A stretch of 64,000 nucleotides of DNA, taken from positions 1 to 64,000 of the forward strand of contig NZ_BOPC01000022.1 in the NCBI RefSeq assembly GCF_016863555.1, written 5' to 3'. This stretch comes from Micromonospora qiuiae (GTDB taxonomy: Bacteria > Actinomycetota > Actinomycetes > Mycobacteriales > Micromonosporaceae). A program made the position numbers and the translations under genes. Positions 24,641-32,786 of this stretch are shown here, in pieces (position 1 is the first letter of the stretch; each line of letters starts with the position of its first letter). The notes below the pieces were generated by a model that searched no databases, was not told the origin of the DNA, and saw only the letters and a list, made by a program, of their open reading frames with translations.

Positions 24641-26524
24641 GTGACCGAGGATCCCACCCCCCGCGACGAACCGGTCGACACTCCCGACGACGGTCCGCGC
24701 CCCGAGTCCGCCAACCGAACGCCGCCGTCCGGCCCGAGCACCGCAGAGCCACCGGCCGAGGCGTATGACAGCGAATCGCCGGGCGCCGCGACCGGTCGGG
24801 CGGCGCCGCTGGGGCCGTACGCCGAGGAGTCGGACGGTGGGCGGGTGGCGCGCCGGCCGCGCAGCACCGACCCGCTGGAGCTGGGGTTCACGCCGCGCAA
24901 GCCGGTGCCGTGGCTTGCGCCGTTCCTGCTGGTCAGCACCGGCCTGCGTACGCTGCTGGCGATGTTGTTCGGGGCGTACCTGGACAAACGTGAGCTGCAG
25001 AAGGCCCTCGACGCGGAGGTCGGCAAGCAGGTCGGGCCGGACGGTGGGCTCTGGCTGGACTACGTGGCCGATCTGGGCGACGGCTTCAACGCCACGTACT
25101 CGGTGGCCTACCTGCTCGCCCAGCCCGAGCTGGTGGTGGACGGGCACCGGCTGCCCCGGGCGCAGACCCTGGTGATGGGGGGCGACCAGGTCTACCCGTC
25201 GGCCGACTACGCGGCGTACGAGGATCGCTGCAAGGGGCCCTACCAGGCGGCGCTGCCGGGCACCCCGCCGGAACAGCCGACGGTCTTCGCGGTCCCCGGC
25301 AACCATGACTGGTACGACGGGCTGACCGCGTTCCTCCGACTCTTCGTCCGCAGCCGGGACCGCCACTTCGGCGGCTGGCGTACCGGTCAGTCCCGCTCGT
25401 ACTTCGCCGTCGAGCTGCCCGCCGACTGGTGGCTGCTCGGCCTGGACGACCAGTCCGGCTCATACGTCGACGATCCGCAGCTGACCTATTTCGACGCGGT
25501 GGCGAAGAAGCTGGGACCGCAGAGCAGGGTGATCCTGGCCGTGCCGGCACCGGCGTGGGTCAAGGCCGTCGACCACCCCACGGCGTACGACTCGATCGAC
25601 TATTTCATCCGGACCATCGTCGCGCCCACCGGAGCCCGGGTACGCCTGCTGATCTCCGGCGACCTGCACCACTACGCCCGGTACACCGGGCCGGACGACC
25701 GTCAGTTGATCACCTCCGGCAGCGGCGGCGCATACCTGTACCCCACGCACAAGCTGCCCGAGCGGATCGAGGTGCCACCCCGGGACACCCTGGCCCGCCG
25801 GTCCAGCCCGTCCCAGACGTACGACCTGGCCGGCCGTTACCCCGACGCGGCCCGCTCCCGACGGTACGGCTGGGGGATCTTCGGCCGGCTGCCCCGCCGC
25901 AACCCGGGCTTCGCGGCGCTGCTCGGCGTCCTGCACACCCTGCTGATGTTCTCCATGGCCGGGGTGGCCGACTTCCGGTCCGTGGCCTCCGAACAGCGTC
26001 TGTTCAGCGTGCCGCTGGTGATGATGGTGCTGGTGACGGTCCTCGCGGCAGCGCTGTTCGCCAAGCCGCCCAGTTCGAGCGGCAAGCGGCACGCGCGGCA
26101 CTGGATCCTCGGTGTCGCGCACGGCCTCGTCCATGTCGGATTGGCCGCCGCCGGCACCTGGGCCTGGCTGGCCCTGCCCTTCCACGAATGGCCCTGGCCA
26201 CTGCCGGCGGTCGCCGCGGCAACCATCTACCTGCCGGTCAGCGGTCTGGTCGCCAGCCAGTTGGTGGCCGCGTACCTGCTGGTCGCCAGCGGGTTCGGGG
26301 TGAACGTGAACGAACTCTTCGCCGGTCAGGGCATCGAGGACGCGAAGGGCTTCGTACGCCTGCGCATCGATCCCGACGGCACCCTCACGATCTACCCCAT
26401 CGCGATCGACCGGGTGGCCCGCGAGTGGCGCGTCAATCCGGACGACTCCCCCGATTCCTCCTGGCTGACCCCCACCACCCCTCTACACCCCCGCCTGGCC
26501 GAACCCCCCACCACCCTCACCTGA
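24641..26524 (+). CDS. Membrane metallophosphoesterase
   Basis: A 627-residue protein. The first 80 residues are acidic, Pro-rich and disordered. A calcineurin-type phosphoesterase domain follows, with a dimetal site in VADLGDGFNA, TLVMGGDQVYPSADY, FAVPGNHDWYDGL and LLISGDLHHYARY; H and D/N ligands are all in place. After about residue 430 come several membrane helices (for example GFAALLGVLHTLLMFSMAG, PLVMMVLVTVLAAALFA, HWILGVAHGLVHVGLAAAG, LVASQLVAAYLLVASGFGV) and a C-terminal beta-rich tail. The frame is open to 24566, but the TAGGCT -10 places the start at GTG 24641. Substrate is unknown. A 74-bp hairpin follows the gene. Confidence 0.88.
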   Translation: MTEDPTPRDEPVDTPDDGPRPESANRTPPSGPSTAEPPAEAYDSESPGAATGRAAPLGPYAEESDGGRVARRPRSTDPLELGFTPRKPVPWLAPFLLVSTGLRTLLAMLFGAYLDKRELQKALDAEVGKQVGPDGGLWLDYVADLGDGFNATYSVAYLLAQPELVVDGHRLPRAQTLVMGGDQVYPSADYAAYEDRCKGPYQAALPGTPPEQPTVFAVPGNHDWYDGLTAFLRLFVRSRDRHFGGWRTGQSRSYFAVELPADWWLLGLDDQSGSYVDDPQLTYFDAVAKKLGPQSRVILAVPAPAWVKAVDHPTAYDSIDYFIRTIVAPTGARVRLLISGDLHHYARYTGPDDRQLITSGSGGAYLYPTHKLPERIEVPPRDTLARRSSPSQTYDLAGRYPDAARSRRYGWGIFGRLPRRNPGFAALLGVLHTLLMFSMAGVADFRSVASEQRLFSVPLVMMVLVTVLAAALFAKPPSSSGKRHARHWILGVAHGLVHVGLAAAGTWAWLALPFHEWPWPLPAVAAATIYLPVSGLVASQLVAAYLLVASGFGVNVNELFAGQGIEDAKGFVRLRIDPDGTLTIYPIAIDRVAREWRVNPDDSPDSSWLTPTTPLHPRLAEPPTTLT

Positions 26525-26572
26525 CGCCACCACCCCGCCGCCCTACGTCGGTCCGGCTCTCTACGCCACCCG

Positions 26573-26646
26573 CGCGATCTTGCACTTTTGGTCGCTGGTT
26601 AGTCACGTTATGCGGCTTTTATGAGGACACAAAGTGCAAGATCGCG
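26573..26646. repeat. Long-loop hairpin, variant of the 48-bp family
   Basis: Perfect 16-bp arms CGCGATCTTGCACTTT (26573-26588) and its complement (26631-26646) around a 42-nt A+T-richer loop. The arms share GATCTTG with the 48-bp elements. It lies between the 3' ends of two convergent genes and may end both. Confidence 0.8.
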
Positions 26647-26712
26647 GCCGGGAGGAGGTGGGGCGGGGAGGGGCCGGGAGGGCGGGGAGGGGGGAGGGGG
26701 GAGGGGTTTGGG

Positions 26713-27549
26713 TTATGGGGTGTAGTGGGTGTCGTGGGCGCGGCGGGAGCCGCAGACGTCGGCGCGGGAGCACATGGAGCGTGAGCCGTCGGCGTCCAGG
26801 CGGACGGTCACGGCGTCTCTCGGCACGCTGTGGCCGACCACGCGGCCCTCCCCTTCCGGCGTGGTGACGCGGGCGCCGATCTCCGGAGCGGATTCCTGGA
26901 ATTTGGCGTACAGGGGGTGTTCGTACTTCAGGCAGCACATCAGCCGACCGCAGGCGCCGGAGATGCGCAGCGGGTTGAGTGGGAGGTCCTGATCCTTGGC
27001 CATCCGGATGGTGACCGGCTCGAAGTCGGTCAGGAAGGTGGCGCAGCACAGGTCACGCCCGCAGGAACCGATGCCGCCCTGCACCCGCGCCGAGTCCCGG
27101 GCCGAGAGCTGGCGCAGCTCCACCCGACAGTGCAGGGTCGCCCCGAGATCGCGTACCAGCGAGCGGAAGTCGACCCGATGTGGGGCGGTGAAGTAGATGG
27201 TGCTCCGCTCGCTGCCGCCCTCACCGCCGGGCACGTGGTCGACCGCCACCACCCTCATCGGCAGTCCGTGCTCGCGGATCAGCCGCTTGGCCGCGATCTT
27301 CGCCTCGGCCTTGCGTCGGCGCAGGGCCTCGTCCCGGCGCAGGTCCTCCTCCTGGGCCATTCCGGCCAGCCGGGGAAAACCGTCGGTCTCCTCGGTGACC
27401 CACTGCGCCGCCCAGACACACTCGGCCACCTCGGGACCGTCGTCGGTGGGCACCAGCACCTTGTCGCCCACCTGCGGGCGCAGATCGCCCGGATCGAGGT
27501 AGTAGAGGCGCCCGTACCGCTGAAAACTGACCGCGCAGAGCATGCCCAT
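26713..27549 (-). CDS. PSP1-domain protein (RicT/YaaT-like)
   Basis: A 278-residue PSP1-domain protein. The family core is YFTAPHRVDFRSLVRDLG, VELRQLSARDSARVQGGIG, GRDLCCATFL and SGACGRLMCCLKYEH, with the conserved cysteines that in Bacillus RicT take part in binding Fe-S clusters within the RicA-RicF-RicT complex. That complex affects RNA processing and differentiation; the partners are not encoded here. In many genomes the gene sits beside holB, and here holB is four genes upstream. The frame opens at 27621, but TAGGGT 7 nt before ATG 27549 supports that start. The C-terminus adds a Cys-containing tail (MCSRADVCGSRRAHD). Confidence 0.92.
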   Translation of the reverse strand: MGMLCAVSFQRYGRLYYLDPGDLRPQVGDKVLVPTDDGPEVAECVWAAQWVTEETDGFPRLAGMAQEEDLRRDEALRRRKAEAKIAAKRLIREHGLPMRVVAVDHVPGGEGGSERSTIYFTAPHRVDFRSLVRDLGATLHCRVELRQLSARDSARVQGGIGSCGRDLCCATFLTDFEPVTIRMAKDQDLPLNPLRISGACGRLMCCLKYEHPLYAKFQESAPEIGARVTTPEGEGRVVGHSVPRDAVTVRLDADGSRSMCSRADVCGSRRAHDTHYTP

Positions 27550-27556
27550 GCCCTTC

Positions 27557-27562
27557 ACCCTA
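27557..27562 (-). promoter_or_regulatory. Leaderless -10 for PSP1 gene
   Basis: TAGGGT on the minus strand lies 7 nt before ATG 27549. Confidence 0.6.
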
Positions 27563-27654
27563 CGACGCCGCACCGTGATCCCGCCGCGCCGGCGACACGT
27601 GCCACCACACCGAGCGACCATCCAGGACTGTCGACTCGATCGACCCCGGCCTGG

Positions 27655-28362
27655 TCACCAGCCGATGCGGGTCGTCCGGGTGCCGGGCGCGGCACCGCCG
27701 CCGTCGGATCGGGGCCGGGTGCCGGGCGGGCGCCAGGGAGATTCGGCCAGGCTCGGCCCCCACTGCCGCAGCAGGGTTTCCGCCCCGTCATACGCCACGC
27801 AGAGCACGGCCAGCACCCGGGCGGCGATCTCGGCGGCACCGGCGTTGCCCGGTGACGACGGCCCGGAGTGGGACTGCTCACGGGACAACGAGGTGGCCGC
27901 GACGACCGCCACCGCCTCGGCCGAGCCGATCACGTCGGCCAGTGCTCGCGCGACGGCGAGCCGGCTGTCCTCCACCCAGTGGGCGAGCGCGTCGGCGTAA
28001 CCGGCGGTCGCCTCCAGCCGCCCGACCAGGCTCTCCGGCCCCTCGTCCAGGTGGCGCAGCAGCATCGCCCGGGATTGGTCGTACGCCGCGGCGGCCGACC
28101 CGGACCAGAGCAGCGGGTCGGCCAGCGCGGCGCAGGCGTGGTCGTACCCCTGGATGTGCCGGCGCACCGCGTGCCCGGCACCGGCCAGCGGCGCGGGGCG
28201 CAGGTCGAGGAAGCTGCGCAGCGCGTCGCCGGGAAGCACCTGCATCCGCCGCAGCAGCGGCCAGACCCGATGCCCTTCGGGTGCGCCGGCGGCGAGCAGG
28301 GCGTCGACCCGGCGCAGCAGGTCGAGCCCGGGCTCGGCGAGCCGGTCCAGGGCGTCCATCAC
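27655..28362 (-). CDS. Helical protein of an EspC/YbaB cluster, unknown
   Basis: A 235-residue mainly helical protein I do not recognise by name. It starts on the ATGA overlapping the EspC-like stop (Met28362 or Met28359). Features are a leucine-rich first 60 residues (LDLLRRVDALLAAGA, WPLLRRMQVL), a middle helical bundle (HIQGYDHACAALADPLLWSG, SAAAAYDQSRAMLLRHLDEG) and a disordered Ser/Gly/Arg/Pro tail. The WSGSAAAAYD segment resembles the WxG turn and helix of WXG100 and LXG secretion substrates, so it may be a type VII-related substrate or effector. That is an inference from pattern and neighbours. Confidence 0.7.
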   Translation of the reverse strand: MMDALDRLAEPGLDLLRRVDALLAAGAPEGHRVWPLLRRMQVLPGDALRSFLDLRPAPLAGAGHAVRRHIQGYDHACAALADPLLWSGSAAAAYDQSRAMLLRHLDEGPESLVGRLEATAGYADALAHWVEDSRLAVARALADVIGSAEAVAVVAATSLSREQSHSGPSSPGNAGAAEIAARVLAVLCVAYDGAETLLRQWGPSLAESPWRPPGTRPRSDGGGAAPGTRTTRIGW

Positions 28363-28664
28363 GCCTCCCCCACCAGTCGGCGGGCGGCGACCGAGTCGGT
28401 GTCGGCATATCGGTCGGCGGCCTGACGTAGCGCGTCCGCCGTGGCCGCCAGCCCCGCCGCCGCGGCGTGCGCCTCCCGGGCCCGATCACCGGTGGCGGCG
28501 ACCCACTGCCGGTGCAGCGCCCGCCCGATCTCGCCCGGCCGCCCGGGGGCGTCGGCACCGAACGCCACCTGCGCCGGGTCGGTGGCGGTGACCGAGCGGG
28601 AGAGCGCGGTCAGGGCGGCGCTCGCCTCGTCGAGCCGGTCGGCCAGGGCACGAAGATCGTTCAC
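28359..28664 (-). CDS. EspC-like type VII secretion target family protein
   Basis: A 101-residue helical-hairpin protein of the size and pattern of EspC/WXG100-type proteins: helix 1 DLRALADRLDEASAALTALS, a turn, then helices EIGRALHRQWVAATGDRARE and AAGLAATADALRQAADRYAD. The ending DRYADTDSVAARRL fits the YxxxD/E export signal read by type VII secretion (Y86-x-x-x-D/S region; YADTD). It lies between a YbaB-like gene and a larger helical protein, as in many actinobacterial ESX-associated cassettes. No EccC ATPase is in the window. Confidence 0.75.
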   Translation of the reverse strand: MNDLRALADRLDEASAALTALSRSVTATDPAQVAFGADAPGRPGEIGRALHRQWVAATGDRAREAHAAAAGLAATADALRQAADRYADTDSVAARRLVGEA

Positions 28665-28665
28665 C

Positions 28666-28995
28666 TCACGCCCCCGCCAGCGGCCGGTAGGCGGTGAAGG
28701 TCTCGTTGTGCAACTTCTCCCGCGCCCACTGTGCGGCGTCTGCGGCGGCGGACACCGCGGCGCGCACCGAACCGGCCACGTCGCGCGGCGCCCGGTTGTG
28801 CAGCGGACCGAGGAACCGCACGTCGGTGATCCGGCCGCTGGCGGTCACCACCACCTCCACCAGGCCGTCCGGTGACCGTACGGTCACCTCGACCGTCGCC
28901 ACGGCCCGGTCGAACTCGGCCTGGAGGGACTCGATCCGGCGGTAGCGCCGGATCGCCTCCTCGATCCACGCCTCGTCGATCTCACCCCGTGGCAT
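28666..28995 (-). CDS. YbaB/EbfC-family protein
   Basis: A 109-residue protein of the YbaB/EbfC nucleoid-associated fold: an N-terminal helix (IDEAWIEEAIRRYRRIESLQ), beta strands ATVEVTVRSPDGLVEVVVTA and GRITDVRFLG, and a C-terminal helix. The copy near dnaX/recR is the housekeeping one; this is a divergent type like EspL, which lies in ESX loci. ATG 28995 has GGGGAGGAG upstream. The next two genes are EspC-like and helical, and all three probably form one operon. A 131-bp gap separates it from holB. Confidence 0.85.
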   Translation of the reverse strand: MPRGEIDEAWIEEAIRRYRRIESLQAEFDRAVATVEVTVRSPDGLVEVVVTASGRITDVRFLGPLHNRAPRDVAGSVRAAVSAAADAAQWAREKLHNETFTAYRPLAGA

Positions 28996-29126
28996 CGGCG
29001 GACTCCTCCCCCAGCTGTCCTCACTGTCCGTGCCGCCACCGTCACCACGGCACACCGGACCGTACCGCACGTGAATTGCGCCTGTCGATGCCTGTGGACA
29101 ACGTCCGGCCGGGACTACCGTCGAGG

Positions 29127-30383
29127 TCAGCCCTTCCAGAGGGCGAGCATCATGGATTCCACGGCGATCCGGGGCTTGACGTTGGCCTCGATCGCGGTAC
29201 GGCAGGCGAGCACCGCCTCCAGCCGCCGCAGCGCCCCCTCCGCCTGCCAGCTGCGGGCTCCCGCGCCGGCCAGCTCGGCGGTGTCGGTGTGCACCGGCGC
29301 CACCGGCGCGCCCAGGGCCATGGTCAACGCGTCCCGGTAGAACGCGGCCAGGTCGACCAGGGCCCGGTCCAGCGCGTCCCGCTGGGCCCGGGTCGCCCGC
29401 GACTTCTGGCGCCGCTCCAGATCCTTCAACTGCCCGGCGGCCCCCCGGGCGGCACCGGCCGCGCCCCGACCGGTGCCACCCGCACCGAGCGCGGTCTCCA
29501 GCGCCGCGCGCTCCGCCGCGTCGATCTCCGCCACCGACGCCTCCGCCTCCGCCTCGGCCGCCTCGATGAGCGCGGACGCCGCGTCGAATGCGGCGCCGAC
29601 GCCGGTCAGCCGACGCGGCACCGCGAGCACCGCCTCCCGTCGGGCTCGGGCCTGCGGGTCGTTGGCCAACCGCCGGGCCCGCCCCACGTGGCCCTGGGTG
29701 GCCGCCGCCGCCCACCGCGCCACGTCGGGCGCGATCCCGTCGCGCCGAGCCAGCACCTCGGCCACCGCGTCGGTCGGCGGCTGCCGCAGGGGTACGACCC
29801 GGCAGCGCGACCGGATGGTCACCGAGATGTCGTCCGGGTGGGTGGAGGGCGCGCAGAGCAGGAAGACGGTCCGCGGCGGGGGCTCCTCCACCGCCTTGAG
29901 CAGCGCGTTTCCGGCCGCCTCGGTCAGCCGGTCGGCGTCCTCGATGATCACGATCTGCCAGCGACCGCCGGACGGGGTGCTGGCCGCCCGGAGCACCAGC
30001 GCGCGCATGTCGTTGACGCCGATGGAGAGCCCTTCGGGCACCACCAGCCGCACGTCGGCGTGGGTGCCGGCCAGGGTGGTGTGACACCCGGGGCACTGCC
30101 CGCATCCGGTGCCGTGCATGCACTGCAACGCGGCCGCGAAGGCCCGCGCCGCGACCGACCGTCCCGACCCGGGCGGGCCGGTGAAGATCCACGCATGGGT
30201 CATCCCCGCGCCCGGGTCATCTCCGGCCCGGGTCGGGGCCGCGTCGGGCTCCTCCGCCGGGGCGGTCGTGGCCGCCTCCCGCTCGCCTGCGGCGCGCAGG
30301 ACGGCCGCAGCCGCCGCCGCAGCGTGGCGCAGCGTGTCCACCGCCTCGTCCTGCCCAACCAGGTCGGCGAAGGCGTCCGGCAT
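29127..30383 (-). CDS. holB: DNA polymerase III delta' subunit
   Basis: A 418-residue clamp-loader subunit of the replicative polymerase. The AAA+ core has a modified Walker A (GPPGSGRS, 69-76, with Arg instead of Lys), a zinc module with cysteines at 88, 94, 97 and 100, and the Walker B-like VIIEDADRLTEAAGNALLK. ISVTIRSRCR holds the sensor/SRC region. Loss of the Walker lysine agrees with delta' being the non-hydrolysing stator. Low-complexity Ala/Glu inserts lengthen it relative to the 330-residue E. coli protein. Its ATG overlaps the tmk-fusion stop by one base (TGATG), so it is translated after tmk. The tmk-holB order is widely conserved. Confidence 0.94.
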   Translation of the reverse strand: MPDAFADLVGQDEAVDTLRHAAAAAAAVLRAAGEREAATTAPAEEPDAAPTRAGDDPGAGMTHAWIFTGPPGSGRSVAARAFAAALQCMHGTGCGQCPGCHTTLAGTHADVRLVVPEGLSIGVNDMRALVLRAASTPSGGRWQIVIIEDADRLTEAAGNALLKAVEEPPPRTVFLLCAPSTHPDDISVTIRSRCRVVPLRQPPTDAVAEVLARRDGIAPDVARWAAAATQGHVGRARRLANDPQARARREAVLAVPRRLTGVGAAFDAASALIEAAEAEAEASVAEIDAAERAALETALGAGGTGRGAAGAARGAAGQLKDLERRQKSRATRAQRDALDRALVDLAAFYRDALTMALGAPVAPVHTDTAELAGAGARSWQAEGALRRLEAVLACRTAIEANVKPRIAVESMMLALWKG

Positions 30384-32641
30384 CAGGTCCGCTCCGTCGT
30401 CACCAGCTCCGTGGGGGATAACTCGGACTGTACCGGGATGTCCGGGCCGTTCGCCGGGCCCGGGTTCGCGCCGGAGGCGCCGAGCAACTCCTCCACCCGG
30501 CGGGCCACCCGCTCGGCGATCTCATCGGCCGGTCGGGCGGCGTCGAGCACCAGGTAGCGCTTCGGGTCGGCGGCGGCGAGGTCGAGGAAGGCGTACCGGA
30601 CCCGCTCGTGGAAGGCGACCGACTCGGCCTCCAGCCGGTCGGCGGCCTCGTTGCGCGCCGCGACCCGGGACAGCCCGGTATGCGGGTCGACGTCCAGCAG
30701 CACCACCAGGTCGGGCTTGAGCCCGCCGGTGGCCCACGAGGAGAGCCAGGAGACCTCGTCGACCGGCAGCGTACGGCCGGCGCCCTGGTACGCCAGGGAG
30801 GAGTCGACGTACCGGTCGCTGATGACCACGGCACCCCGGACCAGGGCGGGCCGGACCACCGTGGCCACGTGGTGCGCCCGGTCGGCGGCGTAGAGCAGCG
30901 CCTCCGCGCGCGGCGAGGGTGCCTCGTCGACGGCGGTGTCGAGCACCAGCGAGCGGATCCGCTCGCCGATGCCGGTGGCACCCGGTTCCCGGGTGACCAC
31001 CACGTCCCGCCCCTCGTCCCGCAGCCGCCCGGCGAGTGCGGCGAGCTGGGTCGACTTGCCCGCGCCCTCGCCGCCCTCGAAGACCACGAAGAGCCCGGCC
31101 GAGACGAACCGCTCGGCCGGCATCAGCGGGCGACCCCGGATCGATCCCCAGAGGTCGGCCAGGACCGGGACGCCCTTCTTGTCGTCCATCTGGCCGAACG
31201 CGCTGATCCCGGCGAAGATCCCGGCCGCGCCGGCGGCGAGCAGCAGCAGACGGGTGGCGGAGACCGAGATGCCGAGATCGGCGATGGTCAGCATGCGGGA
31301 CCCACCGACACCGGCGAGCAGGCTGCCCAGCGCGATGGCGAGGATCAGCACCATCCGGGTGCCGATCTGCACCACGGCGAAGACGCGGCCGCGCACCTCG
31401 TCGGCGACCTCGCCGCCGAGCAGGGTGGTGCCGGCGAGGAAGGCCATCCCGGCACCGGCGCCGACCAGGACCGCACCGACCAGGGCCATGGACAGGTGGA
31501 TGGCGAAGGCGAGGGTCATCACCGAGGCGCTGGCCAGCACGATGCTCATGCCGAACCAGCGGCGCCGGGACAGGTCCCGGACGATCATCGGGCCGAGCCC
31601 GATACCGACCGCCAGACCAACGAAGATCGCACCGAAGAGCAGGGAGAACGCGGCGTCACCGGCGCCGAGGGAGTCGGCGAAGAACCGGCCGGTGCCGATG
31701 ACGATGCCGCCACTGGCGAAGGCGCCGAAGATGCCGAGGACCAGCCCTCGGACCAGCGGAGTCTTTCCGATGAACCGCCAGCCCTCCACGAACTGGCGCA
31801 GCATGCTCTGCTCGGTGTGCTCCCGCGCGCCGTCCCGCGCCTGGCTGATCTCCTTGATGCCGAACGCCACCACCACGGCGGTGGCCAGCCGCGAGAACGC
31901 GTTGAACCAGAGGGCGAGCTGGGCGGGCTCGGCCCAGTTGGGCGCGTTGTCCCCCACGGCGGCCCGGACGATCCCGTCCAGCGACGCGGCAACCACCGCG
32001 GCGATAACGGGGGTGAGGCCGTACGTGGTGATGAGGGTGAGCTGGTTGGCCGTCTCCAGCCGGGCCCGCGGGATGAGGTTCGGTACCGCGGCCTCCTTGG
32101 CCGGGATCCAGAGCAGGGTGACCGTCTCGATCAGGAACGTGGCGATCACCGCCCAGCTGACCACCCGCGCGCCGCTGGCGCCGGTGAGCGCGTAAAGCGG
32201 GATGGACGCGAACAGCACGAACCGCAGCACGTCGCAGATGACCATCGTCCAGCGCCGGTCGAACCGGTCGGCGAGCACCCCGGCGACCGGGCCGAGCAAC
32301 AGCGCGGGCAGCAGCCGGACGGCGATCACGCCGCCGAAGGCGGCACCCTTGGCAGTGTTTCCCTCCACCTGGGCGGCGGCGAAGACGCTGGTGGCGAGCA
32401 GGCCGAACCAGTCACCGAAGGAGGCCACGCCGAGCACGACCCAGAGTCGGCGGAACGGCCGGATGCGCAGCACGGAGCGAATCGCCGGGTAACCGCTCAG
32501 GTCGGCCTGACCGCCGGGCGGGTTGCCGGGGCGGCCGGCTGTGCTGGCGGGTTGGTCCGCGGACGGCGACACGCCGGACGACTCGCCGTTGAACTGGCTT
32601 TCGATGGCCGTACCTCCACGTGCCGGCCCATCGCTGGGCAC
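30383..32641 (-). CDS. tmk: MFS transporter-thymidylate kinase fusion
   Basis: A 752-residue fusion. Residues about 50-480 are a major-facilitator-like transporter with 11-12 membrane helices (for example AFGGVIAVRLLPALLLGPVA with the VAGVLADRFDRR loop). From about 515 is a thymidylate kinase: FVVFEGGEGAGKSTQ (P-loop), VVTREPGATGIGERIRSLVL, and SDRYVDSSLAYQGAG with the DRY and LID parts. The kinase makes dTDP from dTMP for DNA synthesis. Such fusions are known in several actinomycetes; the transported substrate is unknown. GTG 32641 is the earliest start; TAGAGT 12 nt before it would give a very short leader. holB follows with one base overlap. Confidence 0.92.
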   Translation of the reverse strand: MPSDGPARGGTAIESQFNGESSGVSPSADQPASTAGRPGNPPGGQADLSGYPAIRSVLRIRPFRRLWVVLGVASFGDWFGLLATSVFAAAQVEGNTAKGAAFGGVIAVRLLPALLLGPVAGVLADRFDRRWTMVICDVLRFVLFASIPLYALTGASGARVVSWAVIATFLIETVTLLWIPAKEAAVPNLIPRARLETANQLTLITTYGLTPVIAAVVAASLDGIVRAAVGDNAPNWAEPAQLALWFNAFSRLATAVVVAFGIKEISQARDGAREHTEQSMLRQFVEGWRFIGKTPLVRGLVLGIFGAFASGGIVIGTGRFFADSLGAGDAAFSLLFGAIFVGLAVGIGLGPMIVRDLSRRRWFGMSIVLASASVMTLAFAIHLSMALVGAVLVGAGAGMAFLAGTTLLGGEVADEVRGRVFAVVQIGTRMVLILAIALGSLLAGVGGSRMLTIADLGISVSATRLLLLAAGAAGIFAGISAFGQMDDKKGVPVLADLWGSIRGRPLMPAERFVSAGLFVVFEGGEGAGKSTQLAALAGRLRDEGRDVVVTREPGATGIGERIRSLVLDTAVDEAPSPRAEALLYAADRAHHVATVVRPALVRGAVVISDRYVDSSLAYQGAGRTLPVDEVSWLSSWATGGLKPDLVVLLDVDPHTGLSRVAARNEAADRLEAESVAFHERVRYAFLDLAAADPKRYLVLDAARPADEIAERVARRVEELLGASGANPGPANGPDIPVQSELSPTELVTTERT

Positions 32642-32774
32642 CCCCGGTGGAACACTCTAGACCCGACGGGGTTTTCTCCCGTCGTGCATCACCTGCTCGT
32701 CGCAGCCTAGGCCGCCGTCGCCAGCCCGTCGGGCAGGCAGATGCGAGGGCATTTCGCATTAACGGTTTCACAGT

Positions 32775-32780
32775 TAGCGT
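32775..32780 (+). promoter_or_regulatory. Leaderless -10 for racemase-fold gene
   Basis: TAGCGT lies 6 nt before GTG 32787. Confidence 0.65.
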
Positions 32781-32786
32781 GCAGAC

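Noticed and set aside
25220..25240. AAGGGGCCC string resembling the 54-bp element core
   Set aside because: It lies in the metallophosphoesterase coding sequence with no second half, so it is chance.
30608..32710. A 700-codon open frame on the + strand
   Set aside because: Antisense to the MFS-thymidylate kinase fusion; composition is that of a shadow.
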